Source: Zopfochytrium polystomum (lineage: Eukaryota; Chytridiomycota; Chytridiomycetes; Chytridiales; Chytridiaceae). From it: a DNA stretch of 64,000 bases. The DNA lies in assembly GCA_025765615.1 (NCBI GenBank), contig JAIVFJ010000027.1, positions 1 to 64,000 of the forward strand, given 5' to 3'. The first letter of the stretch is position 1; each line of letters starts with the position of its first letter. The position numbers were made by a program, and so were the translations under genes. Shown here in pieces: positions 1 through 10,951 of the stretch. The notes below the pieces were generated by a model. The model ran no database searches. It was not told the DNA's origin and saw only the letters and a program-made list of their open reading frames with translations.

Positions 1-250
1 CGTAGAGGGCGTAGCTCGAAATTTGTTCGTAGTGGGACTGAATGGACAAGCTCGGTTCCAAAAATGATCGCAAACTACAATGTAAATGCTTAACCGTCAC
101 AAGAATCACACCATTCACTTAGCAGTTGGCTCCTTGCCGCCTTTGGCCATATTTTGACCTCGCCCTGACATCGCGCCCATACGCGCTGTTCCGTAAATTG
201 TGTCGTCGATCGTGACATACTCGTTGCCAAATTGCCCCAAAACGGCACTG

Positions 251-1172
251 TACAGTGGGGTGACAAATGTTTTTGCGGAAACCTCCAAAATGGAAGTGCT
301 GGTGGGCATATCTGCATAGAACAACTCCGCCAATTTTCAATGAAACGTTGTGGAACTTTGTACAAGCAGTCATATTCAGCAGAGGACAATGCTGCATTAA
401 TCTGGGCATCTGGATATATGCTGGGGCATTAAATATGCGTTGTTCTTGTGAAAAAATGAGAAATGGGGAGAAAACTTTACAACACTTTCACAGCCATAAA
501 GTCAATTGGTTGAACACTGCTGCAAGTAAATTGGCTGGTTATTGTTTTCCGCAATTCAATTAGATGGCCAAATACACTGTGGCAAATGTAAGCGGTGCTT
601 AAACTGTTTGGGTTAAATCGGGAGAAAACACTTAAATCATGTTTGTAACAATCTGCATTGTTTTACTTCATCAACATCAATTGGAACCTTTACAAGACTC
701 TTTCCCGATACAGAACATTCTCATGAACCAAAAAAACTGATAGTACTCAGTCTGAGGTAACGTGATTGATTTTCATCCACTTTAAATCGTCTTGGTTTGC
801 AGTCCCTTTGAACACAGCAGATTGCTCCAAAATTTTTCCTGCAAAATTGATAATGCTGAAGATATTCTTTCATCAATTCTTTACAACTTGAAGCTATTGA
901 GGCACCCTTGCAGTGTTTGGTTGCAAAGGAGAATAGTATTGTAATTATTTCCTCATATTTGAACACTTCTCTATCCAAACCAGAAAATTAAAGTGACCCA
1001 GACGTCAAATGACAGCCGGCTTAGCAGCAAATTGCTCAACTTATAAGCAACACGTGTACAAAATTTCATTCGATTCTGTTGAGAATTGACAGACTTTGGC
1101 TTGATGGAAATGATCAGGCAAGCTAAAATTTCAGGGATTGCACGAAAACATTTGTCACCCCACTGTACAGTA
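251..1172. mobile_element. Non-autonomous TIR DNA transposon (Tc1/mariner-like MITE)
   Basis: The two ends are inverted copies. The left end starting at 253 reads CAGTGGGGTGACAAATGTTTT, and the reverse complement of the right end (1170 downward) is identical over these 21 bases. Weaker patchy similarity continues for about 150-200 bp inward. Each end is bounded by TA (251-252 and 1171-1172), as expected of Tc1/mariner-type target duplication. The TA sits inside ACTG-TA-CAGT, a palindrome at both junctions, so the target was either palindromic or the repeat extends outward. No open frame inside is long enough for a transposase, so this is probably a non-autonomous copy. Family assignment rests on end sequence and TA only. 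It ends about 100 bp past the 3' end of the NLR-like gene. Confidence 0.65.
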
Positions 1173-1268
1173 CATGAATACACCAGATAAAACAGGTAAG
1201 TGTCCTTTATTGAAATCATACGGATGAACAAAAAACAAGAGTTCCTGCCGGCAAAAACCCAAATCTTG

Positions 1269-4200
1269 TCAAATAGCCTCTTGCTTTTCTTTGATTTTGC
1301 CAATAAACTCTTCAAAGCTTTCGATCATAGTACTGTCTGGGGAAATCTTCTTAATGATTTCCAGCCCCTCCGTTGAGTACGCCACAGCTTGCGCGTAATC
1401 CTCACGCGCATACTCGACGCCAGCCATATTGAGCAGCGTAATGGCGACGTCTTCATTTTCGCGCGTCCCGTTTATCTTCACTTTGATTTCCATTGACCTC
1501 TCGAAAGCACTGCATTGCTCGGTCATAGTCCTCGTTGTTTGATGCCGCGGCACCCATATTGTTCAGCGTACTTGCAACATCAATCTGCACTCTTGTTCCG
1601 TACACCTTTTCGTAAATGCTCAGTGCTTCTTCATAATATTTGAGAGCCTCCTCGTATTCACCCTGCTCTTGGGCAGTTGAGCCCATACTGCTTAACGCAG
1701 TTGCAGCACTCCCATTGTATTTGGAGCCAAAAACTTTGATATACATGTCCAGTGAGTCCTGTAGGAGTTCAAGCGACATGTCGTAATCCTCCTGAGAGCG
1801 AGCCAGATTGCCCATATTATTCAACAACGCTGCAACTTCCTCGTGGTCCCTCGATTCAAACACCTCGTTGTAGATATCGAGAGCCTCAACGTAGCAGTCA
1901 CCTGCCTCTTCATTCTGCTCAAGGCACCAGTGTGCATATCCCAGGTTGTTGAGCATTGTACCTACTTCAGCATGTTTCCTCGTTCCATAGACTTCAGCTT
2001 GAATATTTATACACTCTTTCAAGAACTTAATGGCTTTATCATAGGAGCCCAGTTTTAAGGAAATCAAAGCCATATTATTCAATGTGGTGGCAATGCTTGC
2101 ATGTAGTATTGTGCCGTAAAGCTCGATCTTTATATCCACAGACTCCTGATAAGCCGCCAGTGCCTGTTCAAAGCGGCTTTGAGAGGATTCAATGGAGCCA
2201 ATGCAATTAAGTGCTGCTGCTGCCACCTCTCCTTTTCGTGTTCCAAACACTTTTTCACATATTTCAAGAGTTTCCTGACAGTGAGCCAACGCTTCTTCGA
2301 ATTTTCCCTGTCTCTCCTCAAGTGCAGCGATATTGCTCAGAGTGCTTGCAACCTCTGGGTGAGCTTTCGTGGGGAATAGCTTCAGCAAAATGCTGTAGGC
2401 CTCTTTATGGTGATTTAAGGCTTTTTCAAACTGGCTGAGACCATTTGCGCAGATGCCCATATTGTTCAACACAACTGCCACAACTGTGTGATTCCGTGAT
2501 CCAAACACTTGGTCGTAAGTGTCCAAAGATTCCTGAAAACGCAGCATGGCTTCGTTATATTTTCCAATGCTGTTCAAGGCCAAGCCGGTATTATTCAAAG
2601 TGTTTGCGATATTGATATGGACAGATGTTCCATAAACACTAGTGAAAGTCGCAATAGCTTCCTGATAGTACGCAATGGCCTCCTGATACTTTCCTTGAGA
2701 GAATGAAGTGAAGCCCAGGTTGTTCAATGTCGTTGCAACCATTATATGCTCCCTGGTGCCAAAAAGTTCTTCATTTACATCCAGAGACTCTTGGTAGTAT
2801 TTTATGGCCAACTCAAACTTGCTGAGGCTCTGAGCAGCAAGGCCCATATTGCTCAGAGCTGAAGCAACATCTGGGTGGATCTTTGTTCCGAAAACACTAC
2901 TGTAAATATTCACTGCCTCTTGGTAGGATTTAAGTGCTTCATCAGATTTCCCCTGACTTTGCAGATTCAGCCCAATTCCGTTCAAGATAGAAGCGACAAA
3001 TTCACTCCTCCCTTGTTCCATCCTCCTTGATTCTCAAATTCAGGACATTCTGATAAGTTTTGTCTGCTTCCTCAAAGTATCCCAAGCTGGAAGCCGCTGC
3101 TGCTAACAACTGAAGGGATACTAAGATATTGGAGTTCTCCATGGATCCAAAAATTTTCTCTCCTCTTGGAATTGCATCCTTCAACTTTTCATAGCAAGAC
3201 TGGAATCTTGAAAAGAAAACATCCACCTGGGCCTCCAGATTCTTCATTGCATAAACTTCTTGAGTCCACCATTGATTGGATCCAAACTTGGAAACATACT
3301 GAACGTGACTTGCCATTGCACATTGCTCCTTTGAGAAAGAGCCTTTGGTTGCCATGATTCCAAAAATGGCAGAACAAGTCGCACTGAAAATACCAGAGAG
3401 ATCACAGGACGTTACTCTTGCATCAGCACTCCTTATAATTTCCTGGTGTAGCTTATGAATGGCAAAAATGCCATCCCCAGATGTCTGCCGAAGGATCCCA
3501 CTTGTCTTCAACAAACTGAGAACTTCCAAGGCTTAAAAAGAGTGTGAGACGGCAGGTACAAACTGAAAGAGACGCTAAGAAGAACACAAAGAAAATTTAC
3601 CATCAATATCAGCAGCATCAAGTCCCCTCTTGTTGCACATCTGCTCTATAAATGCCTCCAAAAGCTTGAATTGCATTTTGCTGCCATTCACAAGGCCCAT
3701 GCAACCATAGGCAGAAATTGCAACCATTCCAACTTCAGATTGCTCCAGTCTCTGAAGGCCCAACTTCACCAAGTGTGTAAGAGAAGCAGTGCTTCCCTTG
3801 GTTTCATCTCCTTCCATCATGATGACTTTAAGGGCAGCCTCCAGTTCTGGAATAGACGGTTTGCAGTGGTCATAATAGGCTATAAGCTGGTCAATCACTA
3901 TGGGGAAACCACCAACAGCTTCCAACAGAGAATCAAGCACTGCTGCAGACGTTGTGCGCAGATCAGGGCAGCGCTGAAGCACATAGGCTCTTGTCTTCTT
4001 CATGTCCCAAAAGCTCACATCCAGGATCCTTTGCGATCTCTCTTCAGACCGGTCCATCAGAAGTGAGAGGAAGCTGCCATCAGGTATCTCCTCCAACCTG
4101 GTAGTGACAATGAAATCTCCACTAATTTGCTGGTCCAGAGCTAGCTCCCCAAATATTGATTCCAAAACAGCAATATCATCAACGTTGTCAAGTACCATGA

Positions 4201-5309
4201 GGAATCGACCTTTTTTCATCAACAAGGCGCTCAGTGCAGCCAAAGTCTCATCGTCACTTGTTGACTTGAATATCTCTCGAAAGCAGTCCATTGCAGTGTG
4301 GAAACTCGCACAATCAATCCAGAAGACAGTTTCATAACATGGAGACATGCATAGACCGATAGAATCTGCAGATGCACTACTTTTGATGCCCATCACAAAC
4401 TGAATGAACTGCTGAACAGTTGTTGATTTTCCAACTCCGCCAATTCCACTAACAACACAGTATCCAGTTGATGCGAGGGCAGTAGCGATTTCTCTCATGT
4501 GCTCCCCATTGATGCAAGACAAATTTGATGGAGCTGGGACTCTGGCCAGTGAAAGTTCAGAAACTTCTGCTGGAAACACAGCATTCAAAATATTGAATAA
4601 GGATCTCTGAAAGTTTGTTGCTTCGATATCAAGCATCTGATGGTTTTGGATTTGCTTAACAACATGCTTCAGTTCAGCAAAATCCTCATTTTCCAAAATC
4701 TTCAATTCTTGCTTGTCAAAACTGAAAAAGTCACTTTCGTGCTGCTGAGGGAATTAGCCGCTGATTGATATCCATGCATATGATATTTTGTCACCTCTTC
4801 TTTCACACGAACAGGCAATATGCGCTTTTCTAGTTCTAGCGCAAGTTTAATCTCTTTCAAAACGTTGTCAGGGATCTGCACACTCGGTTAAAAATGCCGT
4901 CAATTGATTGAAGGAGCAAGCACTCACCCCCTGTTTCAAATGGTTGACCATTATATTCCAAGACCTTTGGGTTAAAAGAAAGATCACCGCCGTTGATCCC
5001 TTCAGCCCACTGAGGAATTCATCCTCCCAATGGGCAGCGTCTTTAATGCATAGCTTGTCTAGGTACACTTTGAGGCCATTCTGAAAGAAGCGGTCGCCAG
5101 CATTCTCAAGTGATTTCTGCAAGTCTGCTGCCAACTTGGATTGAGTTGATTGGTCCACACGGTAAGAAATAAAAAAGTCGTGCGTTACGGAGTTGTGCTT
5201 GCTGCACCCAACACGGGTATCTGCAACGAAAGTCAAAGTCTTACAAAGAGACGACAAAGTTGCGTGGATGATTATTTGGTGGCGGCTCACCATCTTGGTT
5301 GGCGTCCAT
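1269..5309 (-). CDS. TIR-NB-ARC-TPR receptor (NLR-like STAND protein), two frame breaks
   Basis: Predicted signal-transducing NTPase. Model: start ATG at 5309; exons 5291-5309, 4928-5220, 4795-4875, 3601-4741 and 1269-3531. All four introns are GT-AG, 52-70 nt, and phase-consistent. The TIR domain (nt about 5182-4800) begins HDFFISYRVD and contains KVYLDKL and WEDEFLSGLKGS. After the splice comes VLKEIKLALE, whose Glu is at the position of the TIR NADase catalytic Glu. The NB-ARC has P-loop GIGGVGKST (4447-4421), Walker B LMVLDNVDD (about 4201-4175), DFIVTTR and a GGFPIV (GLPL-like) motif, followed by a winged helix. About fourteen 42-residue TPRs of kinesin-light-chain type follow (LNNMG...FGTR.H). 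The reading frame changes near 3002-3021 and again near 1495-1505, so the gene is either decayed or mis-assembled. Family knowledge: ligand sensing by the repeats, oligomerisation by NB-ARC, NAD+ cleavage or signalling by TIR. Base composition looks more AT-rich than neighbouring genes. Confidence 0.85.
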
Positions 5310-6052
5310 CTCCCGCGACACGTCTTTGTTGTGCAGCGGAGTTGGAGTTGCAAGGATCCGGTATATTCTGCCAAATGTTTCCAATATGAGTTAGCATGTG
5401 CAAGCACTGGTTGTGAGAGATGGAGGGGATTGTGCTTTCGCCGGAAAACGATCCGAGACTTTCCGCCGAAACTACGCTTGCACAGAGGCAACTTCACCAA
5501 AGTCGACAGGCAACCCTTCGTGCCTCTTTTTGAAAGGGGATCCTCGTTCTCCTCGTCCTCGTCGTCGGCGATGGTTTTTGCAGGGAAAAGGGAAGCAAAC
5601 CGCCCAGACACGGAACACCTCGAAACCGCCATTGTTGTCTCTGGGTGCTCCGCTCTTTTTCAGAGTCGGACAAGCGCGCCACAAGAGATTGAGACTGGAG
5701 AGATCAGCATCTTCGCCTCTACCTCTACAAGTCGGACTGTCCCGTCCTGATCCGATCGGAGGGCGCCGAATCCCGTGTTTTTGGGAGGTAACTGGTCTGC
5801 AGGGCAGAATGCTCTGCTCAAACACAATCCTTTTGCGACCACCTCCCAAAAAAGGCAAGACACTTCGCATCACTCCCTCTGGCACACATGCCGCACTCCA
5901 CCGCAAATCTTCGACAACATTCAGAGCGCGAAGGTCGTCTTTTCCAAACTGTTCTCACTCGGATCTATTCGGTGTACTCTGGCAGACGCGAAAAAAAAAA
6001 AAAAAAAAAAAAACCAAAAAAAAAGAAAGCTGTCCCTCTCCCGTTACCATTA
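5310..6052. other. Intergenic spacer upstream of the NLR-like gene
   Basis: This roughly 740 bp stretch holds the 5' flank of the NLR-like gene and the 3' flank of the RNA-ligase-like gene. Several open frames cross it on both strands, but none shows a recognisable domain or codon pattern. A 22-base poly-A run lies near 5993-6012 with further A-rich sequence to 6026. I see no RNA gene. Confidence 0.5.
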
Positions 6053-7792
6053 TCACGCCACGTATCGATCCTCTTTACCAGACTCTCTCACAAATGCAGT
6101 CCACATCTCGGGGAACCGCCCGTCTGCAAAATGCAAGCCCGCGTTCTCTGGCTTCTCTCCGGCGGTCACCGCCGCCTCCATCTTTGCGGCAACCCACTCG
6201 TTCGCCGCGACCGACAGGTCCGTCCAGAACCCCTTCTCCGCCTCGGACCAGCCAAGCCACGTCGCAATGTCCCGCATGCGCGCGCGCAGCTTTGGCGCTG
6301 CGCGCTGGCAAACGCTCCGAGCCGATATCGCTGCGGCGTCCGCGTCCGCGTTCACGTTCGCGGCCGGCCTCTTGCCGCGCTTCCCGTGGGCCGCGGCGGA
6401 AGCCGCCGGCGCGGGGGCGGGCTCGCCGACCTTTTCGTACGCCTTGAGCTTCTCGCGGACGGCTCGGACGACAATGTACCAGACGCTCTTCTTTTTGAGC
6501 ATGCCGACGACGTCGCCGGCGGCGTCAAGAAAGTACAGCACGCTGCCCTCGACGCCGTGCGCCGCGCGGATCTCGGCGCAGACGTCGGCGAGCCGCTGGT
6601 CGTCGGCGAGCGCGCGGCCGGCGGCGGCCCGCGCGGCGGGGGGTTCGAGCGGGCGGGTCTCGAGCGAGACCGTCTTGAGCCCGAGGCGCGCAAACAGCGC
6701 GAGGGTCTCGACGGGCGGCTCGCAGATGTAGCCGTCGGTCTGCGGAGCCGCGGTGCTGTCGTCGTCGGGGACGACGCCGACGACTCCCTTTTCAAAGCAG
6801 ACGAGCGAGTACATGTGCAGCTCGGGCGCCTGCATGAACGACAGGTCCTCGACGTGCGCGTCGGCGGGGTCAAGCAGCTCGAAGCAGGCAGTGGCGTGCC
6901 GCGTCCAGAGAGCCTCGGCGATCGCGTCAGGCCCCGCCGCGGCCGCCTCGATCGCGTCCAAGGCCGCCTCGACTACTTTTACGGCCACGTTGAACCGGCC
7001 GGGCTCCTGGTACAGGGACAGGTCGGCCTTGCTCCGAACGACGAGGTGGACGTTCTTGGAGCCCCCGATCCACACCCGAGGTAAGTTGGGGAGCCCGATT
7101 TCGAGGACGGAGAGGTGGCCGGCCGCGCCGTTCGCTTTGGCGGTGATGGCGACGGACGTTGCCGTCTCTGGATCCCTCACAAAGAAGCGGTGCCAAACGG
7201 GAACGCCTCCGGGGGAGGCGGCCAGCTCGGTGGCTGACGAGGACACTTCCTCCGCCTCGGCGCCGCCCGCAGTCCCCGACGCGGCGGGCGATGCAGCAGG
7301 CGATGAGATGGACGGCGCTGAAGCAGCGTTCTTTTCGTCGTCGTCCTCGTCGCCGATGCCTCCGGTAAACTTTTTCAGCGCCCAGATGACCACGCACGCC
7401 AGCGGGCCGTGGACGGGCTCCGGCGAGATCCCTGGCACCGCGAGGATGCGATCGAACGTCAGCACCGTGTTCCCCCGGGCGATGCGGCGGCGCGCGGTCG
7501 CCGAGCGCTTGTAGACGTCGTCGTCGGTGGAGGGCCCGCGCGGCCGGCGGCCGCCTCCCCGCTGGTCGCGCAGGCCTGCGGGGTTGACCTTGATGTCGTG
7601 GAGGACGGGGTTGACGAAGATGGATGGCGGGAGGACGGTGGGAGAGACTGGCGTCGAGACGACCTTGCACAGCGGCGAGGTCTTTGCAAAAGACAGGAAA
7701 GAGGCGGCGTCGGGGGTGGTTCGGCGAATGTACTCGACGAATGCAGAGAAGGACGAGTGCTGCGGGGCGGCCGTGAGCTTCTTCGGCGCCAT
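6053..7792 (-). CDS. Putative RNA ligase / covalent nucleotidyltransferase
   Basis: A single 579-residue frame starting MAPKKLTAAP and ending DRYVA. The motifs of an ATP-dependent polynucleotide ligase appear in the right order. Motif I is AKANGAAGHLSV with candidate AMP-accepting Lys219; the motif III-like WIGGSKNVHLVVR is at 241-253; IIIa-like TACFELLDP at 301-309; motif IV EGSVLYFLD at 415-423; motif V MLKKKSVWYIVVR at 431-443. A low-complexity Asp/Ala/Ser insert (about 146-196) separates an N-terminal segment from motif I, and a basic Ala-rich linker (455-490) leads to a helical C-terminal region. Family knowledge: such enzymes adenylylate a Lys and seal RNA ends. The substrate is unknown. 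It lies upstream of the NLR-like gene on the same strand but is far more GC-rich. A capping-type or tRNA-ligase-type enzyme is possible; motif-level evidence only. Confidence 0.6.
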   Translation of the reverse strand: MAPKKLTAAPQHSSFSAFVEYIRRTTPDAASFLSFAKTSPLCKVVSTPVSPTVLPPSIFVNPVLHDIKVNPAGLRDQRGGGRRPRGPSTDDDVYKRSATARRRIARGNTVLTFDRILAVPGISPEPVHGPLACVVIWALKKFTGGIGDEDDDEKNAASAPSISSPAASPAASGTAGGAEAEEVSSSATELAASPGGVPVWHRFFVRDPETATSVAITAKANGAAGHLSVLEIGLPNLPRVWIGGSKNVHLVVRSKADLSLYQEPGRFNVAVKVVEAALDAIEAAAAGPDAIAEALWTRHATACFELLDPADAHVEDLSFMQAPELHMYSLVCFEKGVVGVVPDDDSTAAPQTDGYICEPPVETLALFARLGLKTVSLETRPLEPPAARAAAGRALADDQRLADVCAEIRAAHGVEGSVLYFLDAAGDVVGMLKKKSVWYIVVRAVREKLKAYEKVGEPAPAPAASAAAHGKRGKRPAANVNADADAAAISARSVCQRAAPKLRARMRDIATWLGWSEAEKGFWTDLSVAANEWVAAKMEAAVTAGEKPENAGLHFADGRFPEMWTAFVRESGKEDRYVA

Positions 7793-8357
7793 TGTTGCTT
7801 GTTGCGGTCGGTTAGATAACTACAGCAAATATTTGATCGCCGACCACGTCAATAAATACGGGGAAAGAGCAGAGCAAAGTTTGACGACATCGTGGCTGCA
7901 CCACCTTTACATTTATGTCCGCTGTTGTTCAACAGACTTACCCACGTCCACTTGCCCACGGTCCCCACCAAAAGTGCAGCTGAAGACCCCCGGAAAGCGA
8001 CTGAGCATAAAATATGCTAAACTGGCAAAGAAGAACGACTATCAAGAAGTGAATATTTGGGCGGCTGGTGCCATCGGTGCGGCGAACCCTGACAGGAGGC
8101 AGAACGTCGCTCCGGCGTCCACAAGTTTCACCCAACTCACAGCCCGCACCTCCGGGCAGCAGTTCATGTCCTCTCTTCTGGTTCGCAGCAGAAGGGAATA
8201 ATTCAAACCGGCTGTCTATTACTGACGAAGGAACAGTCTTGCTGGCAAAGAGAAGCGAAAAAAAAAAAAGGTAAAAGGGTTTGATCGAAAACTGACTAAC
8301 TGAAACAAGACATGTGGAAAGATAAGCGGGTGGGGCTCTATTTAGCTTCTACTATTT
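7793..8357. other. Intergenic spacer, no gene seen
   Basis: About 565 bp between the start of the RNA-ligase-like gene and the stop of the lectin-fused phosphodiesterase gene. It should contain the promoter and 5' leader of the former and the terminator of the latter. Short frames here have no homology that I recognise, and no repeat stands out. Confidence 0.5.
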
Positions 8358-10781
8358 TCACGCGGCATTCAGCTTCCACGAGCTCGCCGTGTCGTTAAAG
8401 CAGCTGAACAGTACAACAGCAGCTCCGTTTGACGCGCCGAATTGATAGTCGTTCAGGCAAAAGTTCTGGTTGGCCTTTGCCCTAATTTGTGTTGCTCCTG
8501 TGGTAGGATCGGCCTTAAAAACCCACTGCTGGTTGTCGCCGCCGTTGCACGGGTACATCTGCACCTTGGCGCGATCGCTGTACTTACCCTGGTCGACGTC
8601 CAGGCACATTTGGTTGTGTTCGCTGATAATTTGGCCGTTTCGGTACGTGAAGCTTTGGTTGGGACCCCCTCCGCAGCTCCACAGGGCCGTCGGCGCGCCG
8701 GCAGGCCCGCCGAGCTGAAAGTCGAGGCAAAAGGACGAGTTCACGGCCGTCGCCAGCGAAAACCGGCCGTAGAGCGCTGCCTCGTTCTGGGCGATCCACT
8801 TTGACGGCGCGTCGTCGTCGCGGCACGTCCACAGCCCAACCGGCGACCCGTTCGCGAGCTTCCCGCCGAAGTCGTTGACGCAAAAGTTGGTGCCGGCGAG
8901 CTTGACGCGCGTGTGGCCCGCGACGTCTTCGAGCAGCCACTGCTGCGCGGTCTGCCCGTTGCACGGCCACAGGCCGACGACCGCGCCGTCCTGCCGCGCG
9001 TCGTTGCGGAGGTCCAGGCACCACCCGGTCGCCTTGTTGACGAGCTGGCCCGCGACGTAGGTGAACTGCTGGACGCCGCCGGCGTTGCAGTCCCAGATCT
9101 CCATGGACGTGCCGGCGGCGGCGCCCCCCGGGAAGTCGAGGCATTTGGCCGGGTCGGACGACGACCCGAGGCGGAACCAGCCGTTCGCGTTCAGCGTCGG
9201 CGCGATCTGCGGGAGGTAGATGAGCCCGACCTTGTCGACTTCGTCGCCGCTGCGTCCAAAGAACCCGACCACCTGGTAGCCGCTGGGCGCGCTGTAAGAA
9301 ACGCAGTCGCCCGATTGCTTGCCTGCCTGAACAGTGCGGCCGGCGCTGGTGGTGGCCTTGATGAAGAAAACACGAGTGTGGCCGTTGTATTGGGCCTGGC
9401 AAATGTCTGTGCCGACCCAGTACTCGTTAGGAGCGAGGACAAGGGAGGATTCGGTACCGCCGCTTCCTCCGTGAAGGAGGATCTGTCCGGTGGAGAGCAC
9501 CAAACCGACAGAGTCGACACGGTCGGCCCCGCGAAACACGATCTTGGCGGCCTTGGCGGGCACCGAAATCAGCGGCATGTCCTGGTAAAAGTCGCCGTGA
9601 GGACCGCCCCACTGTTGGGACTGACGGAAGCCGTTCTTCAGGGACCACGTCATGTTAACCAGGATGGGGTCGTGGTCGGACATGATGCTTCCGTCGGCTT
9701 GGAGGAACTTGTTGCCAACGTACTCGAAATGAGTGGCCGTCAGCTGGACCATGCCGTTAGAACGGTAAAAAAGCTTATCCACGACTTCGCAGTCTTGGAC
9801 CGAGCTGGGGTTGCTGCAAAGGATGGCGTCGGCGCCAGGAACGGGCTCGGACCCGTGAATCAGTGTTGGCCAAGCGTCGGTCATTCCCGCCTGGAAACGG
9901 AACTGCTGTATGTTATCCTTGATACGGGTGTAACGACTGTTTGTGTCGCCGAAAACGATAACGGGGTCTCCAGCAGAGACGGTCTTGATGTGATCAATGA
10001 CTTGCTGAATATTGGACCTTCGGGCGTCCTCGTCTGCATCCGAATCGCTGTTGTGGGCGCAAACAAATTCAAATTAGAGTGTCGATAATACATCCTGTGT
10101 GGGACGTACCCGGCATCCGCGTGCAAATTGTAAAAGCCGACGTAAATACCTTCATCAAAGTTGATTCGCATAAAAGTGAATCCTTTCGGAGTGAGGCAGT
10201 CATTACTGTCGTTGAGAACACCGTTGCACTTGTTCCACTTGATGCGGTCGTCATCGACAAAGGGATAGTTGGAAAGAGTATTCAACCCACTGCCGAAAGG
10301 GACGCCTCCCGAAGTTGCAGTGCGGTAGGGGTGTGTGTTCTGCGAGTACAAGTTCGCGTGGTAGTTGAAGTCTAGGGAGATGGAAATTCAGCGAACCGCA
10401 CAGTTCAAAAACGAATGATGTTTTTCTCTTTGAACGGTTTCTTTTTTTTTCTTCTTTTCTTTTTTTTCCCGCGCACCCACCTTCCTGAACGTTGATGACA
10501 TCGTAGTTGTATGCGGAAAGGCGCCTGCCGACCTCGGTGGTGACGGTGGCCTTGTCGCCGGGCACGCCGTTGCTTTGCAGGAAAGCGGGAAGGCCGGCCA
10601 CATTGAACGAGACGCAGGTAAAGGCGCCCGAGTTTGCGCTGGCGGCAAGAGCGGGGACGGCGGCGGCGGCGGCGGCGACGGCGGCGGACGCTGCTAGCGC
10701 GCCGGCTGTGCGCGATAGCGGGCGGTGGCGGCGGCGGGGGTTGGTGGTGGTGGTGGTGAGCGTGAGCGTGAGCATGAGCAT
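8358..10781 (-). CDS. Secreted EEP-fold phosphodiesterase with jacalin-like and ricin-B lectin domains
   Basis: Three exons: about 10481-10781, 10110-10371 and 8358-10047. Introns are 10372-10480 and 10048-10109, both GT-AG and phase-consistent. The N-terminus has an Ala-rich hydrophobic stretch after an Arg-rich segment, consistent with a signal peptide. The catalytic part is of the endonuclease/exonuclease/phosphatase superfamily (sphingomyelinase- or DNase I-like): CVSFNVAGLP, VINVQE, GFYNLHADA, VIVFGDTN and SDHDPILV supply the usual Asn, Glu, His and Asp ligands. Next comes a jacalin-like beta-prism (WGGPHGDFYQD to DEVDKVGLIYLP), then two ricin-B-type trefoils with repeated CLD...W.C...QQW motifs. 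Lectins on a secreted phosphodiesterase suggest targeting to glycans on a substrate cell or wall. Whether it acts on lipid, nucleic acid or phosphosugars cannot be told. The exact start Met is uncertain (10781 or 10775; an upstream in-frame ATG is at 10859). Confidence 0.8.
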
Positions 10782-10877
10782 CGTCGGACAGAGAGTGAGA
10801 AGAACCAAAGGAGAAGGAACAGAAATGCGTGCTGTTCGATGCCACGCGCGGCGGCCCACCCGGGAGGGTTCAGGTAC

Positions 10878-10882
10878 TCTTG

Positions 10883-10948
<66 letters not shown>
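10878..10948 (+). repeat. (CT)n microsatellite
   Basis: An almost pure TC dinucleotide run of about 65 bp, ending in a short TGTC variant. It lies just upstream of the minus-strand phosphodiesterase gene, so it reads as (GA)n on that gene's coding strand. Overlapping open frames that translate as poly-Leu/Ser are artefacts of the repeat. Confidence 0.95.

Positions 10949-10951
<3 letters not shown>

Noticed and set aside
5398..7819. Long plus-strand frames over 5398-7819
   Set aside because: They are shadows of the GC-rich RNA-ligase-like gene and its flank, with Arg/Ala-rich composition and no domains.
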